A stretch of DNA of 64,000 bases. Source: Cellvibrio sp. KY-GH-1 (GTDB taxonomy: Bacteria; Pseudomonadota; Gammaproteobacteria; Pseudomonadales; Cellvibrionaceae). Made by a program: the position numbers and the translations under genes. This document shows positions 1 to 10,518 of the stretch, piece by piece (within the stretch, counting starts at the first letter, position 1; each line of letters opens with the position of its first letter). The notes under the pieces are model-generated. The model saw only the letters and a program-made list of their open reading frames with translations, did not search any database and was not told where the DNA came from. Where the stretch lies: assembly GCF_008806975.1 (NCBI RefSeq), contig NZ_CP031728.1:4485501-4549500 (forward strand). The letters run 5' to 3'.

Positions 1-1386
<1,386 letters not shown>

Positions 1387-1388
1387 TT

Positions 1389-1754
1389 ATGAAATCCGGC
1401 GATAGATCCACAGCTCCAACCCCAAATAATCCTTATCACACCCACCAGATGGATCTACCCTTCAGCCCGGAGGAGACGGGCGCGCTTGGAACATTGAAGG
1501 AAGGTTTCGCCCATGAGGTTGATGACCTCGTCAAGCTCGAACTCACTGCCGAGGAAATGGTGGGAAATGAGGTGCGGCTCGCGCGCGAATATTTAAAGGA
1601 AGATGCAGGCCATTTCTGGAGCGACCTTAAACAGGAGTTTCTTAATTGGGAGCTGGCGACCGGGCAGTTGCTGCTGACAGCAGCCGACCCTACCCGCGTA
1701 GATTGGCAAGCGCACCGTTGGTGGGGTGATGAAGAATCGCAGATGCGGCATTAG
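1389..1754 (+). CDS. YbeL-like (DUF1451-type) protein, no zinc ribbon
   Basis: This predicts a 121-residue soluble acidic protein without signal peptide or membrane segment. I chose the ATG at 1389 because a GAGAGG ribosome site lies eight bases upstream; an in-frame start at 1344 would add a poor 15-residue leader. The central helical part (LTAEEMVGNEVRLAREYLKED, then FWSDLKQEFLNWELATGQ) has the spacing of the E. coli YbeL helical domain. The gene sits divergently beside leuS, the position of ybeL in E. coli. The C-terminal CxxC zinc ribbon of YbeL is absent: the protein ends HRWWGDEESQMRH. The family assignment is therefore inference from position and weak similarity. The molecular function is unknown. 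Confidence 0.55.
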   Translation: MKSGDRSTAPTPNNPYHTHQMDLPFSPEETGALGTLKEGFAHEVDDLVKLELTAEEMVGNEVRLAREYLKEDAGHFWSDLKQEFLNWELATGQLLLTAADPTRVDWQAHRWWGDEESQMRH

Positions 1755-1845
1755 CAGCGCTTGCTGAACGGTTAAAGCCCAATTATCCGATAAGTTTGTT
1801 AAGCTCTCTCGTGCCTGAACTATAACTATATCCAGTGAGAGAACC

Positions 1846-2763
1846 ATGTCTTTATCCCTGCGCGCCCGCCTGGGCGCTTTAGTATTTATGCTAGTCCCCG
1901 TTTTTGGAGTTGCCGAACCCGTGAGTGAATTACCTGCCGAGCCTATTTACCTTTGGGCGGAAAAGCCGTTAATTGAACCTGACCGTGAACATATCAAAGA
2001 CCAGCGTGTGTATGCGGTAGATAATCCTTCCATGACGCCTTTCTGGCCAACCGAGGCTAAGGCCAACGGCGCCGCAGTGGTGATTTTCCCCGGCGGTGGT
2101 TACGTCCGCTTGGCGATTAATCATGAGGGCTATGACATCGCAAAATGGTTTGCCGAGCGTGGGGTGGCGGCGTTTGTGGTGAAGTATCGCATGCAGGAAT
2201 ATGGCTTTCCCGCGCCATTATTGGATGGCCTGCGCGCCGTGCGGTTGGTGCGCAAAAATGCGGCGGACTGGGGTATAGATCCGGCGAAAATTGGCGTTGT
2301 GGGCTTTTCGGCGGGCGGGCATTTGGCAGCCAGTGTCAGCACGCGTTTTACCTTTACCAATCTGCTCGATGACCCTTTGGGTGATGTGAGTGCGCGCCCG
2401 GATTTTGCGGTACTGGGTTACCCGGTTATCGCCCTTTACGGCCCTGATGCTCATGCTGGATCGCGCAAGGCACTATTGGGTGAAAACCCGGAGCCACAAC
2501 TGCTGCATGAAAACTCCCTCCAGTATCAGGTCACCGACAAGGTGCCGCCGGTGTTTATACTGCACGGCATTGGCGACCAGGCGGTGCCAGTCGGCAACAG
2601 TTTGGCGTTTTTTACCGAAGTGCAAAAGCACAATAAGCAATCTGAACTTCATATCTATCAAACCAGCATTCATGGCGTAGGGATGATTCAGGGCCAGGGC
2701 AGTGTGTCCAATTGGCCGCAAGCGTTGGAGGCGTGGCTCGCAGGGTTGCAGGTCATAAAATAA
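1846..2763 (+). CDS. Secreted alpha/beta hydrolase (carbohydrate-esterase or lipase type)
   Basis: The 305-residue protein starts with a signal peptide (MSLSLRARLGALVFMLVPVFGVAEP), so it probably acts in the periplasm or outside. It has the alpha/beta-hydrolase features of the acetyl-xylan-esterase and BD-FAE-like group: an oxyanion segment FPGGGYVRLAINHEGYD, a nucleophile elbow GFSAGGH with Ser at about residue 155, an acid near GDQAVPV and a histidine in SIHGVGM. The likely reaction is hydrolysis of acetyl or other short acyl esters on plant polysaccharides, which suits a polysaccharide-degrading host. The substrate cannot be read from the sequence. It stands alone, ending about 140 bp before rplU and probably not co-transcribed with it. 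Confidence 0.8.
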   Translation: MSLSLRARLGALVFMLVPVFGVAEPVSELPAEPIYLWAEKPLIEPDREHIKDQRVYAVDNPSMTPFWPTEAKANGAAVVIFPGGGYVRLAINHEGYDIAKWFAERGVAAFVVKYRMQEYGFPAPLLDGLRAVRLVRKNAADWGIDPAKIGVVGFSAGGHLAASVSTRFTFTNLLDDPLGDVSARPDFAVLGYPVIALYGPDAHAGSRKALLGENPEPQLLHENSLQYQVTDKVPPVFILHGIGDQAVPVGNSLAFFTEVQKHNKQSELHIYQTSIHGVGMIQGQGSVSNWPQALEAWLAGLQVIK

Positions 2764-2775
2764 ACAGTATTTGGC

Positions 2776-2805
2776 TTGCAGTCAGGCAGGCGCTTGGCAT
2801 ACAAT
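2776..2805 (+). promoter_or_regulatory. Probable sigma-70 promoter of rplU-rpmA
   Basis: TTGCAG at 2776-2781 and TACAAT at 2800-2805 are separated by 18 bases. They lie about 100 bp upstream of the L21 start in the gap after the esterase gene. The spacing and the -10 box fit a housekeeping promoter, and a leader of roughly 90 nt would follow. The call is by eye only. Confidence 0.5.
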
Positions 2806-2903
2806 CGCCGCCCCTGTAAAAGCGGGTATACGACGCTAGTCCCAAACGCCATCGGCATGTCGCCCGGCTACTTCGCGTCGTCCAGTGTTTTGGAGCATCC
2901 ATA

Positions 2904-3221
2904 ATGAGTGCATACGCAATTTTTGAAAGCGGTGGTAAACAGCATCGCGTAGTTGTGGGCGAAACCCTCAAACTCGAAAAAATCGATTTCGCCACCGGTG
3001 GCGTTGTTGAATTCAACAAAGTTTACCTGGTTGCCAACGGTGCAGACGTCAAGATTGGCGCTCCTGTTGTAGATGGCGCTACCGTAACTGCAGAAGTAGT
3101 TGCTCACGGCCGTGCGGACAAAGTGAAAATCATCAAGTTCCGTCGTCGTAAGCACCACATGAAGCGTCAAGGTCACCGTCAGTGGTTCACTGAAGTGAAA
3201 ATCACTGCAATCAAAGGTTAA
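2904..3221 (+). CDS. rplU: 50S ribosomal protein L21
   Basis: This 105-residue protein is a component of the large ribosomal subunit that contacts 23S rRNA. The start [16 protein letters not shown] and the C-terminal signature [16 protein letters not shown] are diagnostic, and the length matches the usual 103-105 residues. It is followed after 16 bp by rpmA, with a good GAGGAG ribosome site, and both are almost certainly one transcript. The downstream obgE completes the conserved rplU-rpmA-obg order of gammaproteobacteria. Confidence 0.98.
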   Translation: MSAYAIFESGGKQHRVVVGETLKLEKIDFATGGVVEFNKVYLVANGADVKIGAPVVDGATVTAEVVAHGRADKVKIIKFRRRKHHMKRQGHRQWFTEVKITAIKG

Positions 3222-3237
3222 TTGAGGAGTTTAGAAA

Positions 3238-3498
3238 ATGGCTCACAAGAAAGGGGTTGGTAGTTCCCGTAACGGTCGCGATTCAGAAGCGAAACGCCTT
3301 GGTGTTAAAGCTTACGGCGGTGAATTGATTTCTGGCGGCAGCATTATTGTTCGTCAACGTGGTACCAAATACCACGCTGGTCCAAACGTAGGTCTGGGTA
3401 AAGACCACACTCTGTTCGCGAAAGTGGACGGTACTGTTAAGTTCGAAATCAAAGGTGCTTTTGGTCGTCAATACGTCAGCATTATTCCTGCTGTTTAA
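3238..3498 (+). CDS. rpmA: 50S ribosomal protein L27
   Basis: The 86-residue protein begins [16 protein letters not shown], the unprocessed gammaproteobacterial N-terminus, whose tail reaches the peptidyl-transferase centre. The core [16 protein letters not shown] is the family signature, and the length is normal. It lies 16 bp after rplU and is followed by a strong intrinsic terminator, so rplU-rpmA form a two-gene operon separate from obgE. Confidence 0.98.
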   Translation: MAHKKGVGSSRNGRDSEAKRLGVKAYGGELISGGSIIVRQRGTKYHAGPNVGLGKDHTLFAKVDGTVKFEIKGAFGRQYVSIIPAV

Positions 3499-3551
3499 TA
3501 TTGCGCCCTGAATAACCAGCCGGCTGCGTGCAGTAGGCAATGAAGAACAAT

Positions 3552-3586
3552 AAAAAAGCCCTGTCGAAAACGTCAGGGCTTTTTTA
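3552..3586 (+). terminator. Rho-independent terminator after rpmA
   Basis: The stem GCCCTG pairs with CAGGGC around a TCGAAAACGT loop. An A-tract precedes it and six T follow at 3580-3585, so it can work in both directions. It closes the rplU-rpmA transcript. Confidence 0.85.
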
Positions 3587-3614
3587 TGTTTAGGAAGAAC
3601 GGTATGCCGCGGGT

Positions 3615-3745
3615 GCATGGATGTACAGGAGCGGCGATGTTCAGGAAGAACGGGCAGGTGATTGCTCCTGCATAACCTGCACTTCCGCCATCCATGGCGG
3701 TCGTATGTCGCGAGGCATGGATGCACAGGAGCGACGATATTCAGG
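3615..3745. repeat. Two imperfect direct copies of a 31-bp intergenic motif
   Basis: 3615-3645 and 3715-3745 are 31-bp direct repeats exactly 100 bp apart that differ at three positions. Each starts with GCATGGATG and ends with TTCAGG. Between them lies a CCGCCATCCATGGCGG hairpin. The rest of the 314-bp gap between rpmA and obgE (3499-3812) holds only the rpmA terminator and probably the obgE promoter. The same GCATGGATG core recurs inside the large hairpin at 12914-13021, which suggests a dispersed repeat family. Confidence 0.6.
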
Positions 3746-3785
3746 CTGATGAGCAGCCTGTTCGCAGTTTGCGATTATTTTTTAG

Positions 3786-5012
<1,227 letters not shown>

Positions 5013-5076
5013 TCATTGTCGAATTGCCTGAATCGCAAAAGCGATTAGCGCCACTTACAAAATAGTGTAACCTCAC

Positions 5077-5101
5077 GCCCGGATCCCCTCCGGGCTTTTT
5101 A
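5077..5101 (+). terminator. Rho-independent terminator after obgE
   Basis: GCCCGGA and TCCGGGC form a 7-bp stem with a short TCCCC loop followed by five T. It lies 65 bp after the obgE stop and 40 bp before proB, so proB needs its own start site. Confidence 0.8.
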
Positions 5102-5140
5102 CATTAATAACTGACGAATATTCCCGAGCGCATTTCTCTC

Positions 5141-6265
5141 ATGAGCAAAAGAGACATAATTCCCCAAGCGAAACGCTGGGTAGTAAAAATAGGTAGCGCA
5201 CTCTTAACCAACGACGGCAAAGGGCTGGATGCTGAAGCAATTGCCGGTTGGGTAAAACAAATGGCCGAGCTGCGTTTGCGCGACATTGAATTGGTGTTGG
5301 TTTCTTCCGGGGCGGTAGCGGCGGGAATGCGCCGGTTGGGGTGGGCATCACGCCCCACTGAAATTCATCAGTTGCAAGCGGCGGCGGCGGTTGGCCAAAT
5401 GGGTTTGGTGCAAACCTATGAAGTGGAATTCCAGCGCTACGGTTTACTTACTGCACAAGTGTTGTTGGATCACGATGACCTCTCTTCGCGTCAACGCTAT
5501 TTAAATGCACGCTCTACTTTAAAAACACTGGTCAGCTTGAATGTCGTTCCGGTTATTAACGAGAACGATACGGTAGTGACCGATGAAATTCGCTTTGGCG
5601 ATAACGACACCCTGGGTGCTTTGGTCGCCAATTTAATTGAAGCCGATTTGCTGGTGATCCTTACCGATCAAAAAGGTATGTACGACAGCGACCCGCGTTC
5701 CAATCCTAACGCACAATTGCTGAGTGAAATTGCAGCTGACGATACCCGCCTCGAACAAATGGCCGGTGGCACTGGCGGTGCGTTAGGGCGCGGGGGGATG
5801 ATCACCAAAGTGCGTGCCGCTCGCGTTGCCGCTCGCTCAGGTGCGGATACTGTGATTGTGGGTGGTCGTATTGAAAATGCACTGCTGCGAATTGCAGCGG
5901 GTGATAATATCGGCACCTTTTTATGGGCCGATCAGCAACCGCAAGCGGCGCGCAAGCGCTGGATTTCCGGGCAATTGCAAACGCGTGGCACTTTGGTGCT
6001 GGATGACGGTGCCGTGCGCGTAGTACGCGAGCAGGGCAAAAGTTTATTGCCGGTCGGTGTTAAAGAAGTGCGCGGCGATTTTACCCGCGGCGACATGGTG
6101 ATTTGTGTCGATTTGCAAGGTAAAGAAATTGCACGTGGTCTGGTAAATTACCACGCCGAGGAAGCACAAAAAATTATCGGCAAACCCAGCAGTCAAATCG
6201 TCGAGATTCTCGGTTATCAGGATGATAACGAATTAATTCATCGCGATAATTTAGTGCTGAGTTAA
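5141..6265 (+). CDS. proB: Glutamate 5-kinase
   Basis: The 374-residue cytoplasmic enzyme phosphorylates glutamate at the gamma-carboxyl, the first and feedback-regulated step of proline synthesis. The amino-acid-kinase domain shows [48 protein letters not shown] and [17 protein letters not shown]-terminal PUA domain occupies about residues 280-370, and the length is typical. The order obg-proB is conserved in pseudomonads. In the window proB is the last gene of the left backbone block, and the next backbone gene, murJ, is 34 kb away. Confidence 0.97.
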   Translation: MSKRDIIPQAKRWVVKIGSALLTNDGKGLDAEAIAGWVKQMAELRLRDIELVLVSSGAVAAGMRRLGWASRPTEIHQLQAAAAVGQMGLVQTYEVEFQRYGLLTAQVLLDHDDLSSRQRYLNARSTLKTLVSLNVVPVINENDTVVTDEIRFGDNDTLGALVANLIEADLLVILTDQKGMYDSDPRSNPNAQLLSEIAADDTRLEQMAGGTGGALGRGGMITKVRAARVAARSGADTVIVGGRIENALLRIAAGDNIGTFLWADQQPQAARKRWISGQLQTRGTLVLDDGAVRVVREQGKSLLPVGVKEVRGDFTRGDMVICVDLQGKEIARGLVNYHAEEAQKIIGKPSSQIVEILGYQDDNELIHRDNLVLS

Positions 6266-6290
6266 TTTTTAGTATTCATTTCGCCAATAG

Positions 6291-6327
6291 AAAAAAGCCC
6301 GGTCATTGACAATGACCGGGCTTTTTA
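6291..6327. terminator. Bidirectional terminator between proB and the PEP-CTERM gene
   Basis: AGCCCGGTCATT and AATGACCGGGCT form a perfect 12-bp stem around GAC, flanked by six A on the left and five T on the right. It lies between two convergent genes and can serve both. Confidence 0.9.
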
Positions 6328-6348
6328 TTGTCTATCTCAGCGCAATTA

Positions 6349-6954
6349 TTATTTCGACGATTGCGCCATTCGTGAACGTAGAATCACTACCGCAACCAGG
6401 CCGAGCATTAATAGCCAGCTGGAGGGTTCAGGAACAGTCACGTTGGTGACAGCAACCTGGGTGTTGTTGATGGTGTTGAGCGACAGGTATTCACCTTCAG
6501 CATCACCTAATGAGTTCGCGCCCAGCGAAAAATTGCCGTTGCCGATAGCAATTGCGTTAAACACCAGAGTAAACAGCGTAAATTCCCCTGCTTGCCCATT
6601 GTTCAAGCTGGCAATGTCATCAACCGATAATTCGAACAGGTTGATCAAGCCGGTGCTGAGGTTGCTTGATTGCACGCTGCCAAAGCCAGTTAAATCCAGT
6701 TGATTGCCTTTGCTGCTATCGCCCCAGATCAGGTTGCTGAATGCGAATAAACTGTTATTGAAAACGACATCCAGATCATACACGCCCAATGCGGGTGCAG
6801 ACATGTCATTCAAACCGCTGATATTTACCGCTACTGACACAAGGTTGCCCGTAGCAACACTGGTTTGGTCCGCAACCAAATCAATACTGATTGCATGGGC
6901 ATCCACGGTAAATAACAGCACCAGTGATACCCAAAATTTTCTCAGATGTTTCAT
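6349..6954 (-). CDS. Small PEP-CTERM protein with a cohesin-like domain
   Basis: The start used is the ATG at 6952-6954 (GGGAG upstream), giving 201 residues; an upstream in-frame ATG would spoil the signal peptide. The layout is a signal peptide (MKHLRKFWVSLVLLFTVDAHA), one beta-rich domain of about 140 residues and a C-terminal PEP-CTERM sorting tail: VPEPSSW, then hydrophobic LLMLGLVAVVIL, then RSRMAQSSK. Such tails are recognised by exosortases and keep proteins at the envelope. The domain looks like a cohesin: VSVAVNISGL, a GVYDLDVVF strand and late FTLFTLVFNAI plus a GNGNFSLG turn. It follows the dockerin-bearing nuclease gene by 34 bp on the same strand, so the two are probably one operon. 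The domain call is by pattern, without a profile search. Confidence 0.75.
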   Translation of the reverse strand: MKHLRKFWVSLVLLFTVDAHAISIDLVADQTSVATGNLVSVAVNISGLNDMSAPALGVYDLDVVFNNSLFAFSNLIWGDSSKGNQLDLTGFGSVQSSNLSTGLINLFELSVDDIASLNNGQAGEFTLFTLVFNAIAIGNGNFSLGANSLGDAEGEYLSLNTINNTQVAVTNVTVPEPSSWLLMLGLVAVVILRSRMAQSSK

Positions 6955-6988
6955 GCTTTGCTCCCGCAAAAAATATTTCAATAGAGTC

Positions 6989-9517
6989 TTAGTTGGTTGC
7001 GCAGCCCGTGCGCGTGCATTGCAAAGTCAATGCGCGAGTGTCCAGTGCGTTGATGGCTCCATCACCATTCACATCGCGTTGGTCAAATGCGGTTGGAATT
7101 GCGCCGCGCGCATTGGTAACGATTTGCACATCGTTTTTATCCACGTCGCCGTCGCCATCCAAATCCAATACCAGTTTCAATGAAACGACTAATGGGTCGT
7201 GATCAGATGAGCGATAGGCATCCGCGGAATAGAAACTGTTAAGTTGTACTGCGGATTTAAATTCAGTGTTGTAATCCAGGCTGATGGGTTCGTCGGCGTT
7301 GATATGCCAATCCGCCGCAAACAATACCTGTGGTGTTAATGCATCGCTGGCGAGGCCGTGATCGAGATAACCGGACTGACCGTCAAACACATAGGAGTAA
7401 GCGCTGCTGCCACCAAATTTATTAATCAGGTCGGTGTAACCGCCGTTAATAATTTTGGTAATGGGATTTTCTTTGGCGTAAGCATTTAAATCGCCGATGA
7501 TTAAATAATCGCGATCATTTACGCCGGTGGGGTTGGTGTTCAACCAATTCACCAGTGCGGCAGCTGCCTGGGTGCGAGTGATATTGCAATTGCCCTGACC
7601 ATCGCCGATATCGAGATCACCGAGATCGTTACAATCCGAGCCCTTGGATTTGAAATGGTTAACGACGGCGGTGGCGACGGCGCGGTTGCTATTAACACGG
7701 AAACTTTGCGCCAGTGCCGGGCGATTTTTGGTGTCGATAAATAGTGAATCGATACTTGAATCAAGAATTGCTGCATTACCAATCGCTGAGGCCTTGTCAC
7801 TGCGATAAACGAATCCCACCGCAATTTCATCGGAGCCAATTTTGTTGCGGCCGGGGTTCACAAATTTCCACGCGCTACTGCCGGTTGCGGTGTTCAATGC
7901 CGCGGTTAATTCGGCGATGGCGCTGGTGCTACCATAGCCATCGTTTTCAATTTCAATCAGGCCAATTACGTCGGCATTCAGGCCTGCCAACGCGCTAACA
8001 ATTTTCGCCTTCTGGCGAGCGAATTCCGCCGCCGTATTGGCGCCGCGTGAGGTTGGGAAACCACCGCCCGTACCATTACCGTTGAAAAAATTCAGCACGT
8101 TAAAGCTGGCGATTTTTAAATTCGCGGCTGAATCTGTTATGGGGGAGAGTGGGCGTGCGTTAGTGTGAATAAAGTTCGGTGTGCTCGTGGGTAATAGGCG
8201 ATACACACCAAAATCGTAAGTGATCACACCTTGCAAATTCGCAACAGTATCGCCACTGCGTAAGGTATTTTCCGCCGACAAACCGGGCGCAGGGAAAATT
8301 ACCGGGTCAGGATTTTGCAGATTGCTTGCGTCATCCATCATCAACTTATTCAAATTATTTTGTGTTTGCAGTGCGCTGGCCGCCGGGCCCGGCTCAACAA
8401 TATTGGTCGGCGTTTGCAGGCGACCATTGGCGAGTAATACCTGGCCGTAACGACCCAATTGATAGGTTTCATTGACGGTGAGTGTTTGTGAGATTGCAAC
8501 TGACATGCCTTCAATAGTTTCGAAGTTATCCAGGGATGCAACGGGTAAAGAAACATTGGCAGGCGTTGGCAGGGTTTGTCCGCTGGCACATACAGTGACA
8601 GTAGCGCTCGCGAGTTGCGTTACGCCAAAGGTTTCCGCCACGCTACCGCTGATACGTACGCGATCACCGACATTGACGGCGCTGGTACTCGCGATATAAA
8701 TCCCTTCTGACGTTTGCGCATTGCTGTCAGTCTGCGCATCTTCTTCCTGAACAAAGAAGCCACCCAGTTGATTGGCATTTTGGTAATCGGCAACCACTAT
8801 GGCTTCGATGCTAAGGGTGTTACCGACCAGCGGGCTGCTGGCACCACTGCCTTGTACTGCACTGATCAATGTCGCTGCCTGACCACAGTTGCCAGTATTA
8901 CCACCAGTATTGCCCCCACCTGTGTTGCCTCCACCATTGCTGCTGCCTTGGTAAGTACCGAGGTGATCGAAGGTGTCTTGCGCATAGCCTTCCCACTCTG
9001 CGGCCGGATCGAATGCATTGCTGATAGTCACATCGCCGGTGGTGGTGGAGGTTTTGCGGCGTAGGGTATTGTCTTGTGTGCTGGTTAAACCCGTACCCCA
9101 CTCAGCGCCCGGGTCAACGCCCACCTGGCCGATGCTGTCGATAATTGTGTTGCCATTTTTCAGCACAATCGCATCGTCGCCGTTGTACCAGCCGGCGCTG
9201 TTGGTTTGGTTAGCAGTGGCAAGAATGGTGGTGCTGGCGCTGCCGTGGGCCAGCACAAACACGCCTTGTGCGGGGATGCTGCCAGTGAGGTTGATGGTCA
9301 GGCCGGTGGTAGTACTGCCGTTGAAATACATCTCCACCTTGTAGTTGCTCAGGCTCACCGCGCTGTTGCTGCTGTTATAAATCTCCAGCGCTTTGTTATT
9401 GCTGCTGCCTTCTACGTATTCCGAGAAATACAAATCGGCGCTGGCGGGCAGGGCGCAAAGGCTCGCGATGGCAATGGCCAAGGGTTGATGGAGGGTTTTT
9501 AAAGGGCGGAATGTCAT
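6989..9517 (-). CDS. ExeM/NucH-type extracellular nuclease with dockerin-like C-terminus
   Basis: This is an 842-residue secreted protein with a strong GGGGAG site and an N-terminal signal peptide ending near PASADLYFSEY. The order is a lamin-tail domain (about 25-160; LYFSEYVEGSSNNKALEIYN), a Gly/Asn/Thr linker (about 195-210), an OB-fold ExeM-type domain (about 215-320) and an endonuclease/exonuclease/phosphatase domain. That last domain carries IASFNVLNFF, a catalytic Glu in VIGLIEIEND, HFKSKG, GDLNAYAKENP and SSDHDPLVVS. The last ~55 residues hold two calcium-loop repeats, DLDGDGDVDKND and DVNGDGAINALD, typical of type I dockerins. The likely role is degradation of extracellular DNA for nutrients or biofilm turnover. 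The dockerin is the unusual part, given the cohesin-like neighbour. It is probably first in an operon with the PEP-CTERM gene. Confidence 0.9.
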   Translation of the reverse strand: MTFRPLKTLHQPLAIAIASLCALPASADLYFSEYVEGSSNNKALEIYNSSNSAVSLSNYKVEMYFNGSTTTGLTINLTGSIPAQGVFVLAHGSASTTILATANQTNSAGWYNGDDAIVLKNGNTIIDSIGQVGVDPGAEWGTGLTSTQDNTLRRKTSTTTGDVTISNAFDPAAEWEGYAQDTFDHLGTYQGSSNGGGNTGGGNTGGNTGNCGQAATLISAVQGSGASSPLVGNTLSIEAIVVADYQNANQLGGFFVQEEDAQTDSNAQTSEGIYIASTSAVNVGDRVRISGSVAETFGVTQLASATVTVCASGQTLPTPANVSLPVASLDNFETIEGMSVAISQTLTVNETYQLGRYGQVLLANGRLQTPTNIVEPGPAASALQTQNNLNKLMMDDASNLQNPDPVIFPAPGLSAENTLRSGDTVANLQGVITYDFGVYRLLPTSTPNFIHTNARPLSPITDSAANLKIASFNVLNFFNGNGTGGGFPTSRGANTAAEFARQKAKIVSALAGLNADVIGLIEIENDGYGSTSAIAELTAALNTATGSSAWKFVNPGRNKIGSDEIAVGFVYRSDKASAIGNAAILDSSIDSLFIDTKNRPALAQSFRVNSNRAVATAVVNHFKSKGSDCNDLGDLDIGDGQGNCNITRTQAAAALVNWLNTNPTGVNDRDYLIIGDLNAYAKENPITKIINGGYTDLINKFGGSSAYSYVFDGQSGYLDHGLASDALTPQVLFAADWHINADEPISLDYNTEFKSAVQLNSFYSADAYRSSDHDPLVVSLKLVLDLDGDGDVDKNDVQIVTNARGAIPTAFDQRDVNGDGAINALDTRALTLQCTRTGCATN

Positions 9518-9812
9518 GGCTGGCTCCCCAGGGTATTGGTTATCGTGGGGCGCAGCTTAGGCACCTAATGTTACGGCGCTGTGGCGGGAATTGGTCGGTT
9601 TCGTGATGTTTTGATGACTTCGGGGCGGCAATTGCCAGCCCTGGTTGCTATAGCGATTCAATCTATTAGAAGTGTAAAGATCGGGAACCTTGTCGGAATG
9701 AGCAGGGTCGGAACTACTCCCCTTACTATTTGGGATCATCCCTGAATGAACGATAACTATGTGATCTGAAAGTCTGCATCTGTGTAGACAAAGACGCCGT
9801 ATGGAGGTTTTT
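9518..9812. other. Intergenic region, divergent promoters
   Basis: These 295 bp separate the divergent nuclease and acetyltransferase genes. They must hold both promoters, but I could not pick convincing -35/-10 pairs. No repeat, hairpin or small gene stands out. Confidence 0.4.
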
Positions 9813-10406
9813 ATGAACGCCAGAAACGATCTTTTGTTCGATAAGATTGAATTGCGCCACCCCCTTCCCACCGATGGCGATGATCTAAATCGCCTGCTTG
9901 CCACTACCCCCTTGCTGGATGGCAATTCCGTGCAATGCACCCTGTTGCAGTGCGGTCACTTTGCCAAAACCTCGGCGGCCGCCTTTGATGATGGCGATTT
10001 GGTGGGGTTTGTCTCCGCCTACTGCCCGCCCAGTGAACCCCATACCTTGTTTGTGTGGCAGGTAGTCGTTGCACCGCAATGGCGTGAGCACGGCCTGGGC
10101 AAACGCATGCTGCATTGGTTAGTGGAACAGGCGGACTGCCTGCATTGCACGCGGATGGTTACTGCCATCGCGATTAAAAACACGGTGTCCTGGTCGCTGT
10201 TTGATAGCTTTGCGCGCGACATTGGCGCGCTGCCGGTGAAGTCCTTTGTAACGCCGCTGGATCGCGATCCGCACAATGCGCCCAAAGAGTATCTGCTGCG
10301 CATCGCCCCCTTGCCTAACTGCCCGGACGAAATCATGGGGGATTCCCTTGCCGATTTGCGCGCGGGTTACTCCCACATTCCTGCTATGCGCCGCTGGTTG
10401 GATTAG
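9813..10406 (+). CDS. EctA-family diaminobutyrate acetyltransferase (orphan)
   Basis: The 197-residue GNAT protein starts at 9813, eight bases after GGAGG. It aligns by eye with EctA of the ectoine pathway, which acetylates L-2,4-diaminobutyrate. Points of match are PLLDGNS followed by LLQCGHFA, LVGFVSAYCPP, TLFVWQVVV, the acetyl-CoA loop region EHGLGKRML, and a C-terminal SWSLFDSFAR with a late HDP-like DPHNAPKEYLLRI. EctB and EctC are not adjacent: the nuclease lies upstream, divergent, and a TonB receptor gene follows 112 bp downstream. It may acetylate diaminobutyrate for another product, perhaps tied to metal uptake through the neighbour. That link is speculation. A generic GNAT is the alternative. 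Confidence 0.72.
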   Translation: MNARNDLLFDKIELRHPLPTDGDDLNRLLATTPLLDGNSVQCTLLQCGHFAKTSAAAFDDGDLVGFVSAYCPPSEPHTLFVWQVVVAPQWREHGLGKRMLHWLVEQADCLHCTRMVTAIAIKNTVSWSLFDSFARDIGALPVKSFVTPLDRDPHNAPKEYLLRIAPLPNCPDEIMGDSLADLRAGYSHIPAMRRWLD

Positions 10407-10518
10407 CCGCGACAGAGTACACGCGGCCGCCTGCGACAATTTGTCACTGTTGCTCGCGCGCTAAAACTCCTACCCTGCTGCCCCAAAATCCATTAAAAAA
10501 AGATTGAGGGGCAATTCG

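Noticed and set aside
2868..3176. Minus-strand open frame over rplU
   Set aside because: It lies opposite L21 and has no protein features. L21 is certain on the plus strand.
8714..9502. Plus-strand open frames over the nuclease gene
   Set aside because: They are shadows of the N-terminal half of the nuclease, whose domains and signal peptide are clear.
10407..10518. Fur box before the TonB receptor
   Set aside because: No GATAATGAT-like repeat was found; iron control remains unproven.
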